46,559 nt of DNA from Cyanobium sp. FGCU6 (GCA_024958655.1 JANWUR010000028.1:1-46559); one strand, 5' to 3'. Shown: positions 24,992 through 33,491, counted from the first letter of the stretch. The notes: generated by a model from the sequence alone, not told the origin. A program made the numbers and translations.

Positions 24992-24997
24992 TAGGCT
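24992..24997 (+). promoter_or_regulatory. Candidate -10 (TAGGCT) for the GT2-TPR gene
   Basis: TAGGCT (context GCACCTAGGCT) lies 32 bases upstream of the ATG at 25030, in the 74-bp gap after the glycosidase gene. Confidence 0.3.
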
Positions 24998-25029
24998 CAC
25001 AGCCTCCGGGTTCTGGTCGGCGCAGCGCG

Positions 25030-26229
25030 ATGCTCAGCCTCTCGATGATCGTTCGCGACGAGCAGCAGAACCTTGATGCCTGCCTTCGATCGGTGGCTGA
25101 TTTCGTCGACGAGATGGTGGTGGTGGACACCGGATCGAGCGACGACACGGTGGCCGTGGCCGAACGCTGGGGTGCCCTGGTGCATCACCTCGCCTGGCCC
25201 GGTGATTTCGCCCCTGCCCGCAACCATGCCCTGGCCAGGACCCAGGGCGACTGGGTGCTGGTGCTGGACGCCGACGAGCGCCTTCTGCCCGAGGCCCGCG
25301 AGCCCCTGCGCCAGCTGATGGCCGCACCGGACAGCCTGCTGATCACCCTGTTGCGGCGGGAGGAGGGGGCGAGGCAATCCCCCTACTCGGCGGTGAGCCG
25401 CCTGTTCCGCCGCCACCCAGCCCTGCGCTGGAGCCGGCCGTACCACGCGATGGTCGACGACAGCGTGACGGACCTGCAGGCACGCGAACCCCACTGGCGG
25501 ATTCACCACTGCCCGGTGCCGGCCCTTGCCCACGGGGGATACCAACCGGAGCGGCTGGCCGGCGGTGACAAGGCACGGCGGCTGCGCGCGGCGATGGAAG
25601 CCGACCTGGCGGAACGGCCGGGAGATCCCTACATCTGCGCCAAGCTCGGCGGCCTGGAGGTGAGCGAGGGCAACCGGCCGCGCGGCATCGCCCTGCTGGA
25701 GGAGGGGCTGCACCACTGTCCACAGGAGGCCCATCCAGAGCGCTTCGAGCTGCTGCTGCACCTGGCGATCGCCCGGGCCGAGGATGATCCGGCCACCGCC
25801 ATCGACCTGTACCGGCAGTCCCTGGCCCTGCCCCTCGATCCCCGCCTCACCATGGCGGCGGCCCTGAACCTGGCGGCCCTGCTGCTGCGCAGCGGCGATC
25901 CGGAGGGTGCCGCCGCGGCGGCCACCGCCGCCACCACAGCCGGGCCGGAGCTGGCACTCGGCTGGTACAACCTCGGACTGATCGAGCGCCAGCGGGGGCG
26001 CCTCGAGGCGGCGATCGCGGCCTACCGCCGCGCGGCCCTGCTCGACCCTGATCATGCGGAGACCCACCAGAACCTGGCGGTTGCTCTGTTGCTCGGCGGT
26101 GATCTCCCCGGAGCCCGCAGCGGTTTCCGCGCCGCGATCCGCCTGCTCGAGCAGCAGGGCCGAGCTGGGGAGGCGAGCGACCTTGCCCGGCGGGTGGGGG
26201 AACTGGTGCGGCTGGAGGCGGCCGGATGA
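25030..26229 (+). CDS. Family 2 glycosyltransferase with C-terminal TPR repeats
   Basis: A 399-residue cytoplasmic protein. The N-terminal GT-A domain (about 1-200) starts LSLSMIVRDEQQNLDACL and has the nucleotide-binding DTGSSDDT (33-40) and the metal-binding DAD (80-82). The C-terminal half has tetratricopeptide repeats, for example ALGWYNLGLIERQRGRLEAA and ALLDPDHAETHQNLAVALLL. Such GT2-TPR proteins are proposed to glycosylate proteins or surface polymers; the acceptor is unknown. The gene overlaps hemD by four bases (ATGA) although the functions look unrelated. Confidence 0.9.
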   Translation: MLSLSMIVRDEQQNLDACLRSVADFVDEMVVVDTGSSDDTVAVAERWGALVHHLAWPGDFAPARNHALARTQGDWVLVLDADERLLPEAREPLRQLMAAPDSLLITLLRREEGARQSPYSAVSRLFRRHPALRWSRPYHAMVDDSVTDLQAREPHWRIHHCPVPALAHGGYQPERLAGGDKARRLRAAMEADLAERPGDPYICAKLGGLEVSEGNRPRGIALLEEGLHHCPQEAHPERFELLLHLAIARAEDDPATAIDLYRQSLALPLDPRLTMAAALNLAALLLRSGDPEGAAAAATAATTAGPELALGWYNLGLIERQRGRLEAAIAAYRRAALLDPDHAETHQNLAVALLLGGDLPGARSGFRAAIRLLEQQGRAGEASDLARRVGELVRLEAAG

Positions 26230-27041
26230 CCACGCCATCCCATGGGGCCGCACCCCTCGCCGGCCGCACGATCGCCGTGACCAGGGCCGAACAGCAACTC
26301 GGTGAGGCTCGTCGCCTGTTCACCTCCACCGGAGCCTCGGTGATCGACCTGCCGGCCCTGGTGATCACTCCCCCCGACCACTGGGGTCCCCTCGACGACG
26401 CTCTGGCTGAACTGGAGACCTTCCACTGGATCGTGTTCTCCAGCGCCAACGGGGTGGAGGCGGTGCAGCAACGGCTGGCTCGCCGCGGCAGCGACCTGGC
26501 CCACCGGCCGGCCGGCCTGCGGCTGGCAGCCGTGGGCCGCAAGACCGCCCGCTGCCTGGAGGAGGTCGGCGCACCGGCCGACTTCGTGCCGCCGGCCTAC
26601 GTGGCCGACAGTCTGATCGAGCACTTCCCCGTGTCGGGGTGGGGACTGCGCCTGCTGCTGCCCCGGGTGCAGAGCGGCGGCCGCACAGTGCTGGCCGAGG
26701 CCTTCGGCGAGGCGGGTGCCCGGGTCGTGGAGGTGCCGGCCTATGAAACCCGCTGCCCCGAAGGACTGCCAAGCGACGCGCTGGTGGCCTTCAGCCAGGG
26801 GCACGTGGATGCTCTCACCTTCAGCAGCGCCAAGACCGTGAGTCACAGCGTTCGCTTGCTGGAGCAGGCCTTCGGCGACGGCTGGCCGACTTACCTGGCC
26901 CGCACGCGGCTGGTGTCGATCGGCCCCCAGACGAGCGTCCGCTGCAGGGAACTGCTCGGCCGCGTGGATGCCGAAGCCAGCCCCCACGACCTCGAAGGGC
27001 TGGTGGCGGCCTGCATGGCGGTGCTCAGATCTCCGCTGTGA
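26226..27041 (+). CDS. hemD: Uroporphyrinogen-III synthase
   Basis: A 271-residue enzyme that closes and rearranges hydroxymethylbilane to uroporphyrinogen III, the branch point to heme, chlorophyll, bilins and siroheme. Recognised from the two-lobe pattern: LAGRTIAVTRAEQQLGEARR, FHWIVFSSANGVEAVQQRL, LAAVGRKTARCLEE with PAYVADSLIEHF, then ALTFSSAKTVSHSVRLLEQ, a serine/threonine pocket, and VSIGPQTSVRC near the C-terminus. Length is normal. Start overlaps the stop of the GT2-TPR gene. The 3' end overlaps the convergent lipoprotein gene by 17 bases. Confidence 0.88.
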   Translation: MTTPSHGAAPLAGRTIAVTRAEQQLGEARRLFTSTGASVIDLPALVITPPDHWGPLDDALAELETFHWIVFSSANGVEAVQQRLARRGSDLAHRPAGLRLAAVGRKTARCLEEVGAPADFVPPAYVADSLIEHFPVSGWGLRLLLPRVQSGGRTVLAEAFGEAGARVVEVPAYETRCPEGLPSDALVAFSQGHVDALTFSSAKTVSHSVRLLEQAFGDGWPTYLARTRLVSIGPQTSVRCRELLGRVDAEASPHDLEGLVAACMAVLRSPL

Positions 27042-27648
27042 CGCGCTGCTCTCCGCGTTGGAGGGTGACGCGTCCGCGATTCACATCGACGGAGGCGACA
27101 CTCCAGCCACCCGGCAGCAGATCAGTGGTGCGTCCGCCTCGATCACCGGGACGCAGACTGCCGCTGAGGGGCCCGAACTCCACCACCGCCTCGTTGACGC
27201 CTCCACTGCGGATCACCCCTGTGACCCGGAAACCCGGCGGCAGGGTGAGCGGCGGGAGAGGTTGCGGGCGCTCCGCGCGTGAGACGCCGGTCGAACCTGC
27301 CACCGAGGCGCCGGCTTCCGGACGACGGGCCGCGCCGGTGACGGCGGCGGCCTCCGAGCCCGGAACACCCTCCGCGGGAGGCGGCGGCAGGGGCGGGAGC
27401 GGAGAGGCGAAGGGATCGCGGCGGCCCACGGGCAAGGATGCGATCACCTGACGCGCCGTGGGCAGGGGCACCAGACCCGTGGAGGCGGCGGCCGGGGGGG
27501 CGGGAGCGGCTGCAGCTGCAGCCGCCTGCCCCGATGGAGGAGGGGGTGGAGCCTGGGCTGCCGGATCGGAGGGGGGAGACCCTGTGCAACCGACCAGCAG
27601 CCCGAAAGCGAGCAGGGCAGGGACGGCCTGAGGGCGGTTCTCAACCAC
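27025..27648 (-). CDS. Putative lipoprotein, PilP-like architecture
   Basis: About 207 residues from a GTG at 27648. The N-terminus has a short signal with lipobox LLVGC near residues 17-21, so it is likely a lipoprotein. A Pro/Ala-rich linker follows, then LPVGRRDPFASPLPPLP and a C-terminal beta-rich part (FRVTGVIRSGGVNEAVVEFG, then LRPGDRGGRTTDLLPGGW and RVTLQRGEQRV). A lipobox, an R-D-P-F motif and a C-terminal beta domain are also the layout of the type IV pilus protein PilP, but similarity is weak and no pilus genes are near. It overlaps the upstream SRPBCC stop by eight bases. Confidence 0.65.
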   Translation of the reverse strand: MVENRPQAVPALLAFGLLVGCTGSPPSDPAAQAPPPPPSGQAAAAAAAPAPPAAASTGLVPLPTARQVIASLPVGRRDPFASPLPPLPPPPAEGVPGSEAAAVTGAARRPEAGASVAGSTGVSRAERPQPLPPLTLPPGFRVTGVIRSGGVNEAVVEFGPLSGSLRPGDRGGRTTDLLPGGWSVASVDVNRGRVTLQRGEQRVTAEI

Positions 27649-28078
27649 GCTCCACCAACTCCCGGAAGCGATCAAGGTTTGCCTGCAGCTCCCTGGTGAC
27701 GATGCCACCCATGATGGTGGGCTCCATGAGGGGGGCCAGGACGGCAGGCAATTCATAACTCACCGAGAGCTTCACCGCCGTTCGCCCCGGACCCTGGGGG
27801 TAGAAGCGCACCGCCCCCTTCGTGGGCAGTCCCCCCACCGACTCCCAGTGCAGCTGCTGAGCCTCGACCCGCCGGGTGATGCGGGCTTTCCAGTGAAAGC
27901 GGAACCCCTGGGCGGCGAGGGTCCAGTCGGTGAGATCCGGATCGCCCTCCACAGCGATCACGGATTCGATCCAGCGCATCCAGCGCGGCATCGCCTCGAG
28001 ATCGCTCCAGACCTCCCACACCCGCTCCACCGGAGCCTCGATCTCGGTGGTGACGCTGTGCTCCAGCCAGCGGCCCAT
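27641..28078 (-). CDS. SRPBCC (START/cyclase-dehydrase-like) protein
   Basis: A 145-residue single-domain protein of the SRPBCC superfamily. Typical segments are TEIEAPVERVWEVWSDLEAM, PRWMRWIESV and the C-terminal helix GGIVTRELQANLDRFRELVE. These proteins bind hydrophobic ligands in a helix-grip pocket. The start codon is one base after the crtQ stop, so it is co-transcribed with the carotenoid desaturase gene. A role in carotenoid or quinone handling is an inference from that position only. Confidence 0.82.
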   Translation of the reverse strand: MGRWLEHSVTTEIEAPVERVWEVWSDLEAMPRWMRWIESVIAVEGDPDLTDWTLAAQGFRFHWKARITRRVEAQQLHWESVGGLPTKGAVRFYPQGPGRTAVKLSVSYELPAVLAPLMEPTIMGGIVTRELQANLDRFRELVERG

Positions 28079-28079
28079 C

Positions 28080-29600
28080 TCAGGACACTCCCGCCGCCAT
28101 CACGGCCGGATGGGAGGCCAGTTGCACGGGCCGCTCGAGGATGGCGGCGGCCGCCAGCCGGCCGCTCATGGTGGCGCCCTCCATCGAGTCGATGTAGTCC
28201 TGACGGGTGTAGCTGCCGGCCAGGAAGAAGTTGGCCACCGGGGTGCGCTGGGAGGGCCGGAAGGGCTCCATGCCGGGTGCTTCCCGATAGAGCGACTGGG
28301 CCAGCTTCACCACGTTGCTCCACACCAGCGTGAGGGAGCGGGCCGAGGGGAACAGCTCCCGCACCTGGCGATCGGTGTGGGCGACGATCTCTTCGGTGCG
28401 GCGGGGAATCCAGGGATCCCCGGGGGTGAGCACGCACTGCAGCAGCGAACCGAGGCCTTCGCGCCGGTAGTCGACGGGGCTGGCCAGGGCGAGATCGGCG
28501 AAGCAGCTGAAATCGGCGTCGGCGGTGTAGAGGAGGTTGTCGAGGCCTGCGGGGCGGCTGAGATCGGCGCGGCGGGCGGCCGCCTGCGGGTCGTCGCCCA
28601 GTTCGGTCACCCAGCCGTCGTAGCGCAGCTGAACGGTGGCCACGGGCACGGCCTCGAGCCGGTACAGATCATCGAACAGGGGATGGCGGCGCCAGTCCGC
28701 AGGGATCAGCCGCTGGATACCGGGCACGTCGCAGGCCGCGAGGTAGGCATCGGCCTCCACCTCGATCGAGCCGTCGGGGGTGCCCAGGGTGAGACCGGTG
28801 ACGCGGGTCCCGCTGGAGGCGCCAGCCGGGCTGTCCTCGCAGCGAACCTCGGTGACCCGGTGGCGGAGATGCAGGCGGCCGCCGCGGGCTTCGACGTAGG
28901 CCAGGATCGGGCCGGTGAGCCAGCGGTGGGGCGAACCCTTGAGCAGGTTGAGCTTGGAGGCCTCGGTCTTCGAGGCGAACATCATGAAGATCGTGAGCAT
29001 GCAGCGGGCGGAGATCGCCTCGCAGTCGATGAAGCCGAGCGCGTAGGCGATCGGGTTCCACATCCGCTCGATGCTGCGCTGGCTGCCGCCATGGCCCAGG
29101 AACCACTGCTGGAAGCTGATCCGGTCGAGGTCACGGATCACCTGCATGGCGCCCTCGTAATCCACCAGACCGCGCACGATCGGGCTTGTGCCCAGGGCCA
29201 GGGCATTGCGCAGCTTGTCGATCCAGTCGAGCTGGGGGGTGGTGAAGAAGGCCTTGAGTCCGTTGAAGGGGGCCCCGAGGGGGAAGCGGAAATCCAGGTC
29301 GCGCAGATCGCCGCCCCTGTTCACGAACAGGTGGGTGTGGTCCTTGGGGAGCAGGTTCTCGAAGGCACCCACCTTGCGCAGGAGGGCGAAGAGGTTGGCG
29401 TAATTGAAGAAGAACACATGCAGCCCCATCTCGATGTGGTTGCCGCCTTCGTCCACCCAGCTGCCCACCTTGCCGCCCATGAACGGGCGCGCCTCGTACA
29501 GATCCACCTGGTGACCGGCGTCCACCAGATCCACCGCCGCCGCCAGACCGGCCAGACCCGCACCCACGATGGCGACGCGCAACCTGCTGCTCCCAATCAC
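28080..29600 (-). CDS. crtQ: Zeta-carotene desaturase
   Basis: A 506-residue plant-type FAD desaturase that converts zeta-carotene to lycopene via neurosporene, acting after phytoene desaturase. The dinucleotide motif [17 protein letters not shown] is at about 9-25. [20 protein letters not shown] and [19 protein letters not shown] distinguish it from phytoene desaturase. The C-terminal flavin motif [19 protein letters not shown] is intact. The start is a GTG at 29600. A TAGAGT element lies only nine bases upstream, so the transcript could be nearly leaderless. The gene diverges from sufA across a gap holding an inverted repeat. crtQ is also called zds. Confidence 0.93.
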   Translation of the reverse strand: MIGSSRLRVAIVGAGLAGLAAAVDLVDAGHQVDLYEARPFMGGKVGSWVDEGGNHIEMGLHVFFFNYANLFALLRKVGAFENLLPKDHTHLFVNRGGDLRDLDFRFPLGAPFNGLKAFFTTPQLDWIDKLRNALALGTSPIVRGLVDYEGAMQVIRDLDRISFQQWFLGHGGSQRSIERMWNPIAYALGFIDCEAISARCMLTIFMMFASKTEASKLNLLKGSPHRWLTGPILAYVEARGGRLHLRHRVTEVRCEDSPAGASSGTRVTGLTLGTPDGSIEVEADAYLAACDVPGIQRLIPADWRRHPLFDDLYRLEAVPVATVQLRYDGWVTELGDDPQAAARRADLSRPAGLDNLLYTADADFSCFADLALASPVDYRREGLGSLLQCVLTPGDPWIPRRTEEIVAHTDRQVRELFPSARSLTLVWSNVVKLAQSLYREAPGMEPFRPSQRTPVANFFLAGSYTRQDYIDSMEGATMSGRLAAAAILERPVQLASHPAVMAAGVS

Positions 29601-29609
29601 GTGGCCATG

Positions 29610-29659
29610 ACTCTATGGAGACGGCCGCCCGGCCGGTGACGGCTTGCCCTCCATAGAGT
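29610..29659. repeat. 11-bp perfect inverted repeat between crtQ and sufA
   Basis: ACTCTATGGAG at 29610-29620 and CTCCATAGAGT at 29649-29659 are exact inverse complements separated by 28 bases. They lie in the 92-bp divergent gap. Each arm contains TAGAGT reading toward its gene, so the arms may be paired -10 elements, operator half-sites, or both. Confidence 0.7.
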
Positions 29660-29692
29660 GCTCGGAGGTGTTCCGAATCACGATCCCTCCCC

Positions 29693-30151
29693 ATGAGCAG
29701 CGACACCGCCACGGCCACCACCGCCACTCCCACTGCTCCGTCCACCCTCGAGGCACCGGCGCCCCCGGCGTCCGATCCCGGTCCCGCCCACACCGGCGTG
29801 GATGGCAGGGGCATCCGCATCGGCGAAGCGGCGATGAAGCAGCTGGGGGTTCTGCTGCAGCAGCAGGGTCCGGAGGCGGTGCTGCGGGTGGGGGTGCGTT
29901 CCGGTGGCTGCAGCGGCATGAGCTACACCATGGATTTCGTCACCGCCGCCGACATCCGCGACGACGACGAGGTGTACGCGTATGAGCCGGAGAGCGGCCC
30001 GGCCTTCCGGGTGGTGTGCGATCCCAAGAGCCTCCTGTACATCTACGGCCTTCAGCTCGACTTCTCCAGCGCCCTGATCGGCGGCGGCTTCAACTTCACC
30101 AACCCCAACGCCACCCAGACCTGCGGCTGCGGCAGTTCCTTCGCCGTCTGA
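29693..30151 (+). CDS. sufA: A-type iron-sulfur cluster carrier (SufA/IscA family)
   Basis: A 152-residue protein. The A-type carrier domain (about 38-150) carries the three conserved cysteines: C73 in SGGCSGMSY, and C144 and C146 in TCGCGSSF. It passes [2Fe-2S] or [4Fe-4S] clusters to apoproteins. The first 37 residues are an Ala/Thr/Pro-rich extension that typical A-type carriers of about 110 residues lack. The exact paralogue (SufA, IscA or ErpA-like) cannot be fixed without a tree. A TAGAGT element lies 33 bases upstream. It diverges from crtQ. Confidence 0.88.
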   Translation: MSSDTATATTATPTAPSTLEAPAPPASDPGPAHTGVDGRGIRIGEAAMKQLGVLLQQQGPEAVLRVGVRSGGCSGMSYTMDFVTAADIRDDDEVYAYEPESGPAFRVVCDPKSLLYIYGLQLDFSSALIGGGFNFTNPNATQTCGCGSSFAV

Positions 30152-30206
30152 GCACCCTCCTGGCGGCGTGGGATTCTGAGGTTTGAGATCCGTACCCGCA
30201 GACGCC

Positions 30207-30659
30207 ATGACGGACGCCACCGACGTCGCCCCTGACGCCTCCCAGGACGCACCCGTCTCCCTGTTCGATCAGGCCATCGGCCGCTACCAGCAGGGAGCCG
30301 CTCCGGAGGACCTGATCGACGACTTCCTCACGATCACGGCCCAGTCGCCCCGCCAGTCGGCCGGCTGGACCTGTCTGGCCTGGCTGCAGCTGCTGCTCGA
30401 CCAGCCCCGCAACGCTCTGACGTCGGCCCGCAACGCCGTGCGGCTCAACCCGCAGGATCCCCAGGCCCGGATCAACCTCAGCGTCGCGATGCTCGAGACC
30501 GGCGCCAAGGGGGTGCGCGAGCACATCGAGATCGTGCAGCGCGTGGTCCAGATCGCGCCGGAACTGGCGGCCGAACTCAACGACTCGATCGCCGACGGCC
30601 TGCGTCGCCGGCCCGGCTGGCAGGCCCTCGAGAAGGTGAAAGCCTGGCTGGAGGCTTGA
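30207..30659 (+). CDS. Small TPR-like protein
   Basis: A 150-residue soluble protein. Residues 20-130 form helical repeats of TPR type (SPRQSAGWTCLAWLQLLLDQ, then ALTSARNAVRLNPQDPQARI). The N-terminus is acidic and the C-terminus ends KVKAWLEA. No function is known to me. The ATG at 30207 is preferred over an in-frame TTG at 30183. The stop overlaps the TTG start of the next gene (TTGA), suggesting coupling with the TIGR03492 gene. Confidence 0.8.
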   Translation: MTDATDVAPDASQDAPVSLFDQAIGRYQQGAAPEDLIDDFLTITAQSPRQSAGWTCLAWLQLLLDQPRNALTSARNAVRLNPQDPQARINLSVAMLETGAKGVREHIEIVQRVVQIAPELAAELNDSIADGLRRRPGWQALEKVKAWLEA

Positions 30660-31915
30660 GCGGCGTTCTGCTGCTGAGCAACGGTCACGGGGAGGACCTC
30701 AGTGGTGCCCTGGTGGCCCGCGAGCTGCTGGAGAGGGGCGTGACCGTGGCGGCCCTGCCGCTGGTGGGACATGGCCGCGCCTACCGGCACGCCGGGGTGC
30801 CGGTGCTGGGGACCACCCGCGAGTTCAGCACCGGCGGTCTGGGCTACACGAGCCTGACGGGAAGGCTCACGGAGCTGATCCAGGGACAGGTGCTGTACAT
30901 GCTGGGCAAAGCCTGGCAGCTGTGGCGTCACCGCCGCCGCTTCGATCTGGTGGTGGCGGTGGGCGATGTGGTGCCGTTGGTGGGGGCCTGGCTCACAGGT
31001 CGGCCGGCGACGGTGTACCTGGTGGCCTACTCGAGCCATTACGAGGGCCGATTGCGACTGCCCTGGCCCGCCGGCCCTCTCCTGCGGCAGCGCCGCTGCC
31101 TGCGGGTGTGGAGCCGCGATGCCCTCACCTCGAGCGATCTGAGCGAGCAGCTGGGGCGGCCCGTGACCTTCCTGGGCAATCCCTTCCTTGATCCGGTGGC
31201 GCTCGAATCCGCGGCCCACGACGGGGCTCCGGCCCAGGGGAGCGAAGGTGTCCCCAGCCTGGGCCTGCTGCCGGGAAGCCGTCTGCCGGAGGCGGCAGCC
31301 AACCTGGAGCTGATGCTGGAGGTGCTGGCCCGGTTGCCCGCGCCGCACCAGGCGGCCGGAGCTTTGCGGATCCGGGCGGCCCTGGTGAGCGACCTGAGCG
31401 CCGAGCGGGTGGGTCAGCTGGCCGCAGCCCATCAGTGGGAGCTGCAGACCCCGGCGCGGGACTCCAACGGCACGGCCGGGTCCCTGCGACGGGGCGAGCT
31501 GGTGCTGCAGCTGGTGTGGGACGACTTCGCCGGCATCCTGGCGGGCAGCGATCTACTGCTGTCGATGGCCGGCACCGCGGCCGAGCAGGCGGTGGGGCTG
31601 GGGCGCCCGGTGCTGCAGCTGGTGGGCCGCGGCCCACAGTTCACGGAAGGGTTCGCGGAAGCCCAGCGCCGGCTGCTGGGGCCGGGGGTGATCTGTGCCG
31701 AAGGTGCAGCGGGAAGCGAGGCGGTGCTGGCCGCCACCGCCGCCCAGGTGGCCGCCCTGCTGGCGGAGCTTCAGGACGGCGAGCGGGGGCCGCGCTGGCG
31801 CCGTCAGCTCGCCCAGCTCGGCCTGGAGCGCATCGGCCGCCCGGGCGGCAGCGGGCGGATGGCGGCAGCGATCATGGAGCTCCTCCCCCCCGCCGCCCCG
31901 GCACGCCATGGCTGA
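30656..31915 (+). CDS. Lipid-A-disaccharide synthase-related protein (TIGR03492)
   Basis: A 419-residue GT-B-fold protein related to LpxB. The N-terminus (GVLLLSNGHGEDLSGALVAR) and GLLPGSRLPEAAANLELMLE in the C-terminal lobe match the TIGR03492 family known from cyanobacteria and Deinococcus. Family members are distinct from true LpxB, and their substrate is not established. The start is a TTG overlapping the upstream TGA; the first start-like codon gives a proper N-terminal beta strand. The 3' end overlaps the next gene by eight bases. Confidence 0.85.
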   Translation: MSGVLLLSNGHGEDLSGALVARELLERGVTVAALPLVGHGRAYRHAGVPVLGTTREFSTGGLGYTSLTGRLTELIQGQVLYMLGKAWQLWRHRRRFDLVVAVGDVVPLVGAWLTGRPATVYLVAYSSHYEGRLRLPWPAGPLLRQRRCLRVWSRDALTSSDLSEQLGRPVTFLGNPFLDPVALESAAHDGAPAQGSEGVPSLGLLPGSRLPEAAANLELMLEVLARLPAPHQAAGALRIRAALVSDLSAERVGQLAAAHQWELQTPARDSNGTAGSLRRGELVLQLVWDDFAGILAGSDLLLSMAGTAAEQAVGLGRPVLQLVGRGPQFTEGFAEAQRRLLGPGVICAEGAAGSEAVLAATAAQVAALLAELQDGERGPRWRRQLAQLGLERIGRPGGSGRMAAAIMELLPPAAPARHG

Positions 31916-32183
31916 ACCTTCCGCCCCCGGATCCGCCGCCTCGCCCCTGGCCCGCCTCAGGGATCTGATCGATCGGATCCTGGTGGCCGATGTCTTCCTC
32001 GTGGTGGCGGGGGCCCTGTGGTTCGGCCTGGCGGTGGTCCTGCACGGCCGCGGCATCGATGCCCCGCTGAACACCTTCCAGCGCCTCTGGGAGCCCCTGT
32101 TCACGCCCGCCATCGGGCTGCTGATGGCCGCGGCCCTGATCAGCGGCGGCCTGGGCTGGTGGCAGCGGCGAGGGCAGCGCTGA
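31908..32183 (+). CDS. Small two-helix membrane protein, unknown
   Basis: A 91-residue protein with two hydrophobic helices (ILVADVFLVVAGALWFGLAV and FTPAIGLLMAAALISGGLGW) and a short basic C-terminus (WQRRGQR). I do not know its function. It overlaps the upstream TIGR03492 gene by eight bases and the convergent TIGR01777 gene by 44 bases. The coupling to its neighbours and the two clean helices support it as a real gene. Confidence 0.75.
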   Translation: MAEPSAPGSAASPLARLRDLIDRILVADVFLVVAGALWFGLAVVLHGRGIDAPLNTFQRLWEPLFTPAIGLLMAAALISGGLGWWQRRGQR

Positions 32184-33075
32184 GTTCGGGGTAGTGGAAG
32201 TGGAAGCCCTGGGCCTCCAGGCGCCGCGGCAGCACCTGCTGGCCCTCCAGCACCACCCGGGCGCCATCGCCGAGCAGCAGCTGCAGGATCGGCCCCGGCA
32301 CCGGCAGCAGACTGGGACGACCGAGAGCCCGCCCCAGAGTTGCTGCGAAGCTGGCCATGCGCGCGGGGGCCGGCGCCACGGCGTTGTAGACGCCGCTGTA
32401 GGAGGTGTCCTCGAGCGCAGCGGCGATCAGCCGGCAGAGGTCGTGGCGGTGGATCCAGCTCATCCACTGCCGGCCGGAGCCCAGCGGTCCGCCGAAGCCG
32501 CTGCGGAACACCGGCAGCATCTTGCCGAGGGCCCCGCCATCCGGACCGAGCACGATGCCGATCCGCAGCTTCACGACCCGGCAGGGTGCAGGAGCCGCAT
32601 CGGCGGCCTCCTCCCAGGCGCGGCAGAGGCGACCCAGCACATCATCGGCCCCCCCACTTTCTTCGGTGAAGCGGGCCTCGAGATCGCTGCCGTAGTAGCC
32701 CACGGCCGAGCCGTTCACAAGCACACCCGGGGGTTGCCGCAGGGAGGCCATCGCCCCCACCAGACAGCGGGTGGTGGTCACCCGGCTGTCGAGGAGCAGC
32801 TGGAGATGCTGCGGCGTCCAACGCTTTTCAGCGATCGGCTCGCCGGCCAGATTCACGACGCCCTCCGCCTCCGCCAGTACCCGCCGCAGGTCGTCCCGCT
32901 CCCAGGAGGCGGGGTCGGAGGGATCGAGCCGCAGGGCCACCAGGCGATCGCCGATAAGCGAGGGGAAGGGACGCTCCGAGCGGCTGACCAGGGTGAGGGA
33001 GTGGCCCAGTTCCAGCAGGAACGGCACCAGTTCCCGGCCGACGAAACCCGAACAACCCAGCAGCAGCAGACGCAT
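32140..33075 (-). CDS. TIGR01777 family NAD(P)-dependent epimerase-like protein
   Basis: A 311-residue extended short-chain dehydrogenase of the TIGR01777 (YfcH/SulA-like) family. The Rossmann motif GCSGFVGREL begins at residue 7. VVNLAGEPIAEKRWTPQH, SAVGYYGS (with the family's Y-Y-G active-site region) and MSWIHRHDLCRLI are typical. Substrate is unknown. The start at 33075 (MRLLLLG) is preferred over 33087. A TAGCCT element lies 26 bases upstream. The 3' end overlaps the two-helix membrane protein gene. Confidence 0.9.
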   Translation of the reverse strand: MRLLLLGCSGFVGRELVPFLLELGHSLTLVSRSERPFPSLIGDRLVALRLDPSDPASWERDDLRRVLAEAEGVVNLAGEPIAEKRWTPQHLQLLLDSRVTTTRCLVGAMASLRQPPGVLVNGSAVGYYGSDLEARFTEESGGADDVLGRLCRAWEEAADAAPAPCRVVKLRIGIVLGPDGGALGKMLPVFRSGFGGPLGSGRQWMSWIHRHDLCRLIAAALEDTSYSGVYNAVAPAPARMASFAATLGRALGRPSLLPVPGPILQLLLGDGARVVLEGQQVLPRRLEAQGFHFHYPELSAALAAATSPGRR

Positions 33076-33184
33076 GCCGTTCCCCACCGATCAATCGGCC
33101 GAGGCTAGGCCGAGGTGCCGGGCCAGCGGCACGAGCGCGAAGCGCGTGGGTGAAACACACCGGCAGCAGGCGGGGGGGTGGTTC

Positions 33185-33190
33185 TAACCT
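33185..33190 (+). promoter_or_regulatory. Candidate ndhO -10 element (TAACCT)
   Basis: TAACCT (context GGTTCTAACCT) lies 21 bases upstream of the ndhO ATG in the 136-bp gap divergent with the TIGR01777 gene. Confidence 0.35.
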
Positions 33191-33211
33191 GCCGCCACCG
33201 GTGCCTCCGTC

Positions 33212-33490
33212 ATGGCCGAAACTCCCGCTGCCGCTTCGACCACCACTGCCGCAGCCAAGCCCGCGGCGCCCGCCACCCTGAAGAAGGGCGCGTTGGTGCG
33301 GGTGAGCCGCGCGGCCTATGCCGGCAGCCTGGAGGCCACCGCCAGCGATCCTGCCCCTCCTGACTACCTGTTTGAAGGCCCCGGCGAGATCCTGGCGGTG
33401 AAGGGCGAGCACGCCCAGCTGCGCTGGCGTCGGCCGGTTCCCGATGTCTGGCTGCGGCTCGACCAGCTCGAGCCCTGGAGCGCCACCTGA
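33212..33490 (+). CDS. ndhO: NAD(P)H-quinone oxidoreductase subunit O
   Basis: A 92-residue protein. The conserved core runs from LKKGALVRVSRAAYAGSLEA through YLFEGPGEILAVKGEHAQLR and ends VPDVWLRLDQLEPW, a clear match to NdhO. NdhO is a peripheral subunit of the photosynthetic NDH-1 complex, which runs cyclic electron flow and CO2 uptake. It has a 22-residue Ala/Thr-rich N-terminal extension. It ends one base before the stop of the convergent J-domain gene. Confidence 0.94.
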   Translation: MAETPAAASTTTAAAKPAAPATLKKGALVRVSRAAYAGSLEATASDPAPPDYLFEGPGEILAVKGEHAQLRWRRPVPDVWLRLDQLEPWSAT

Positions 33491-33491
33491 G

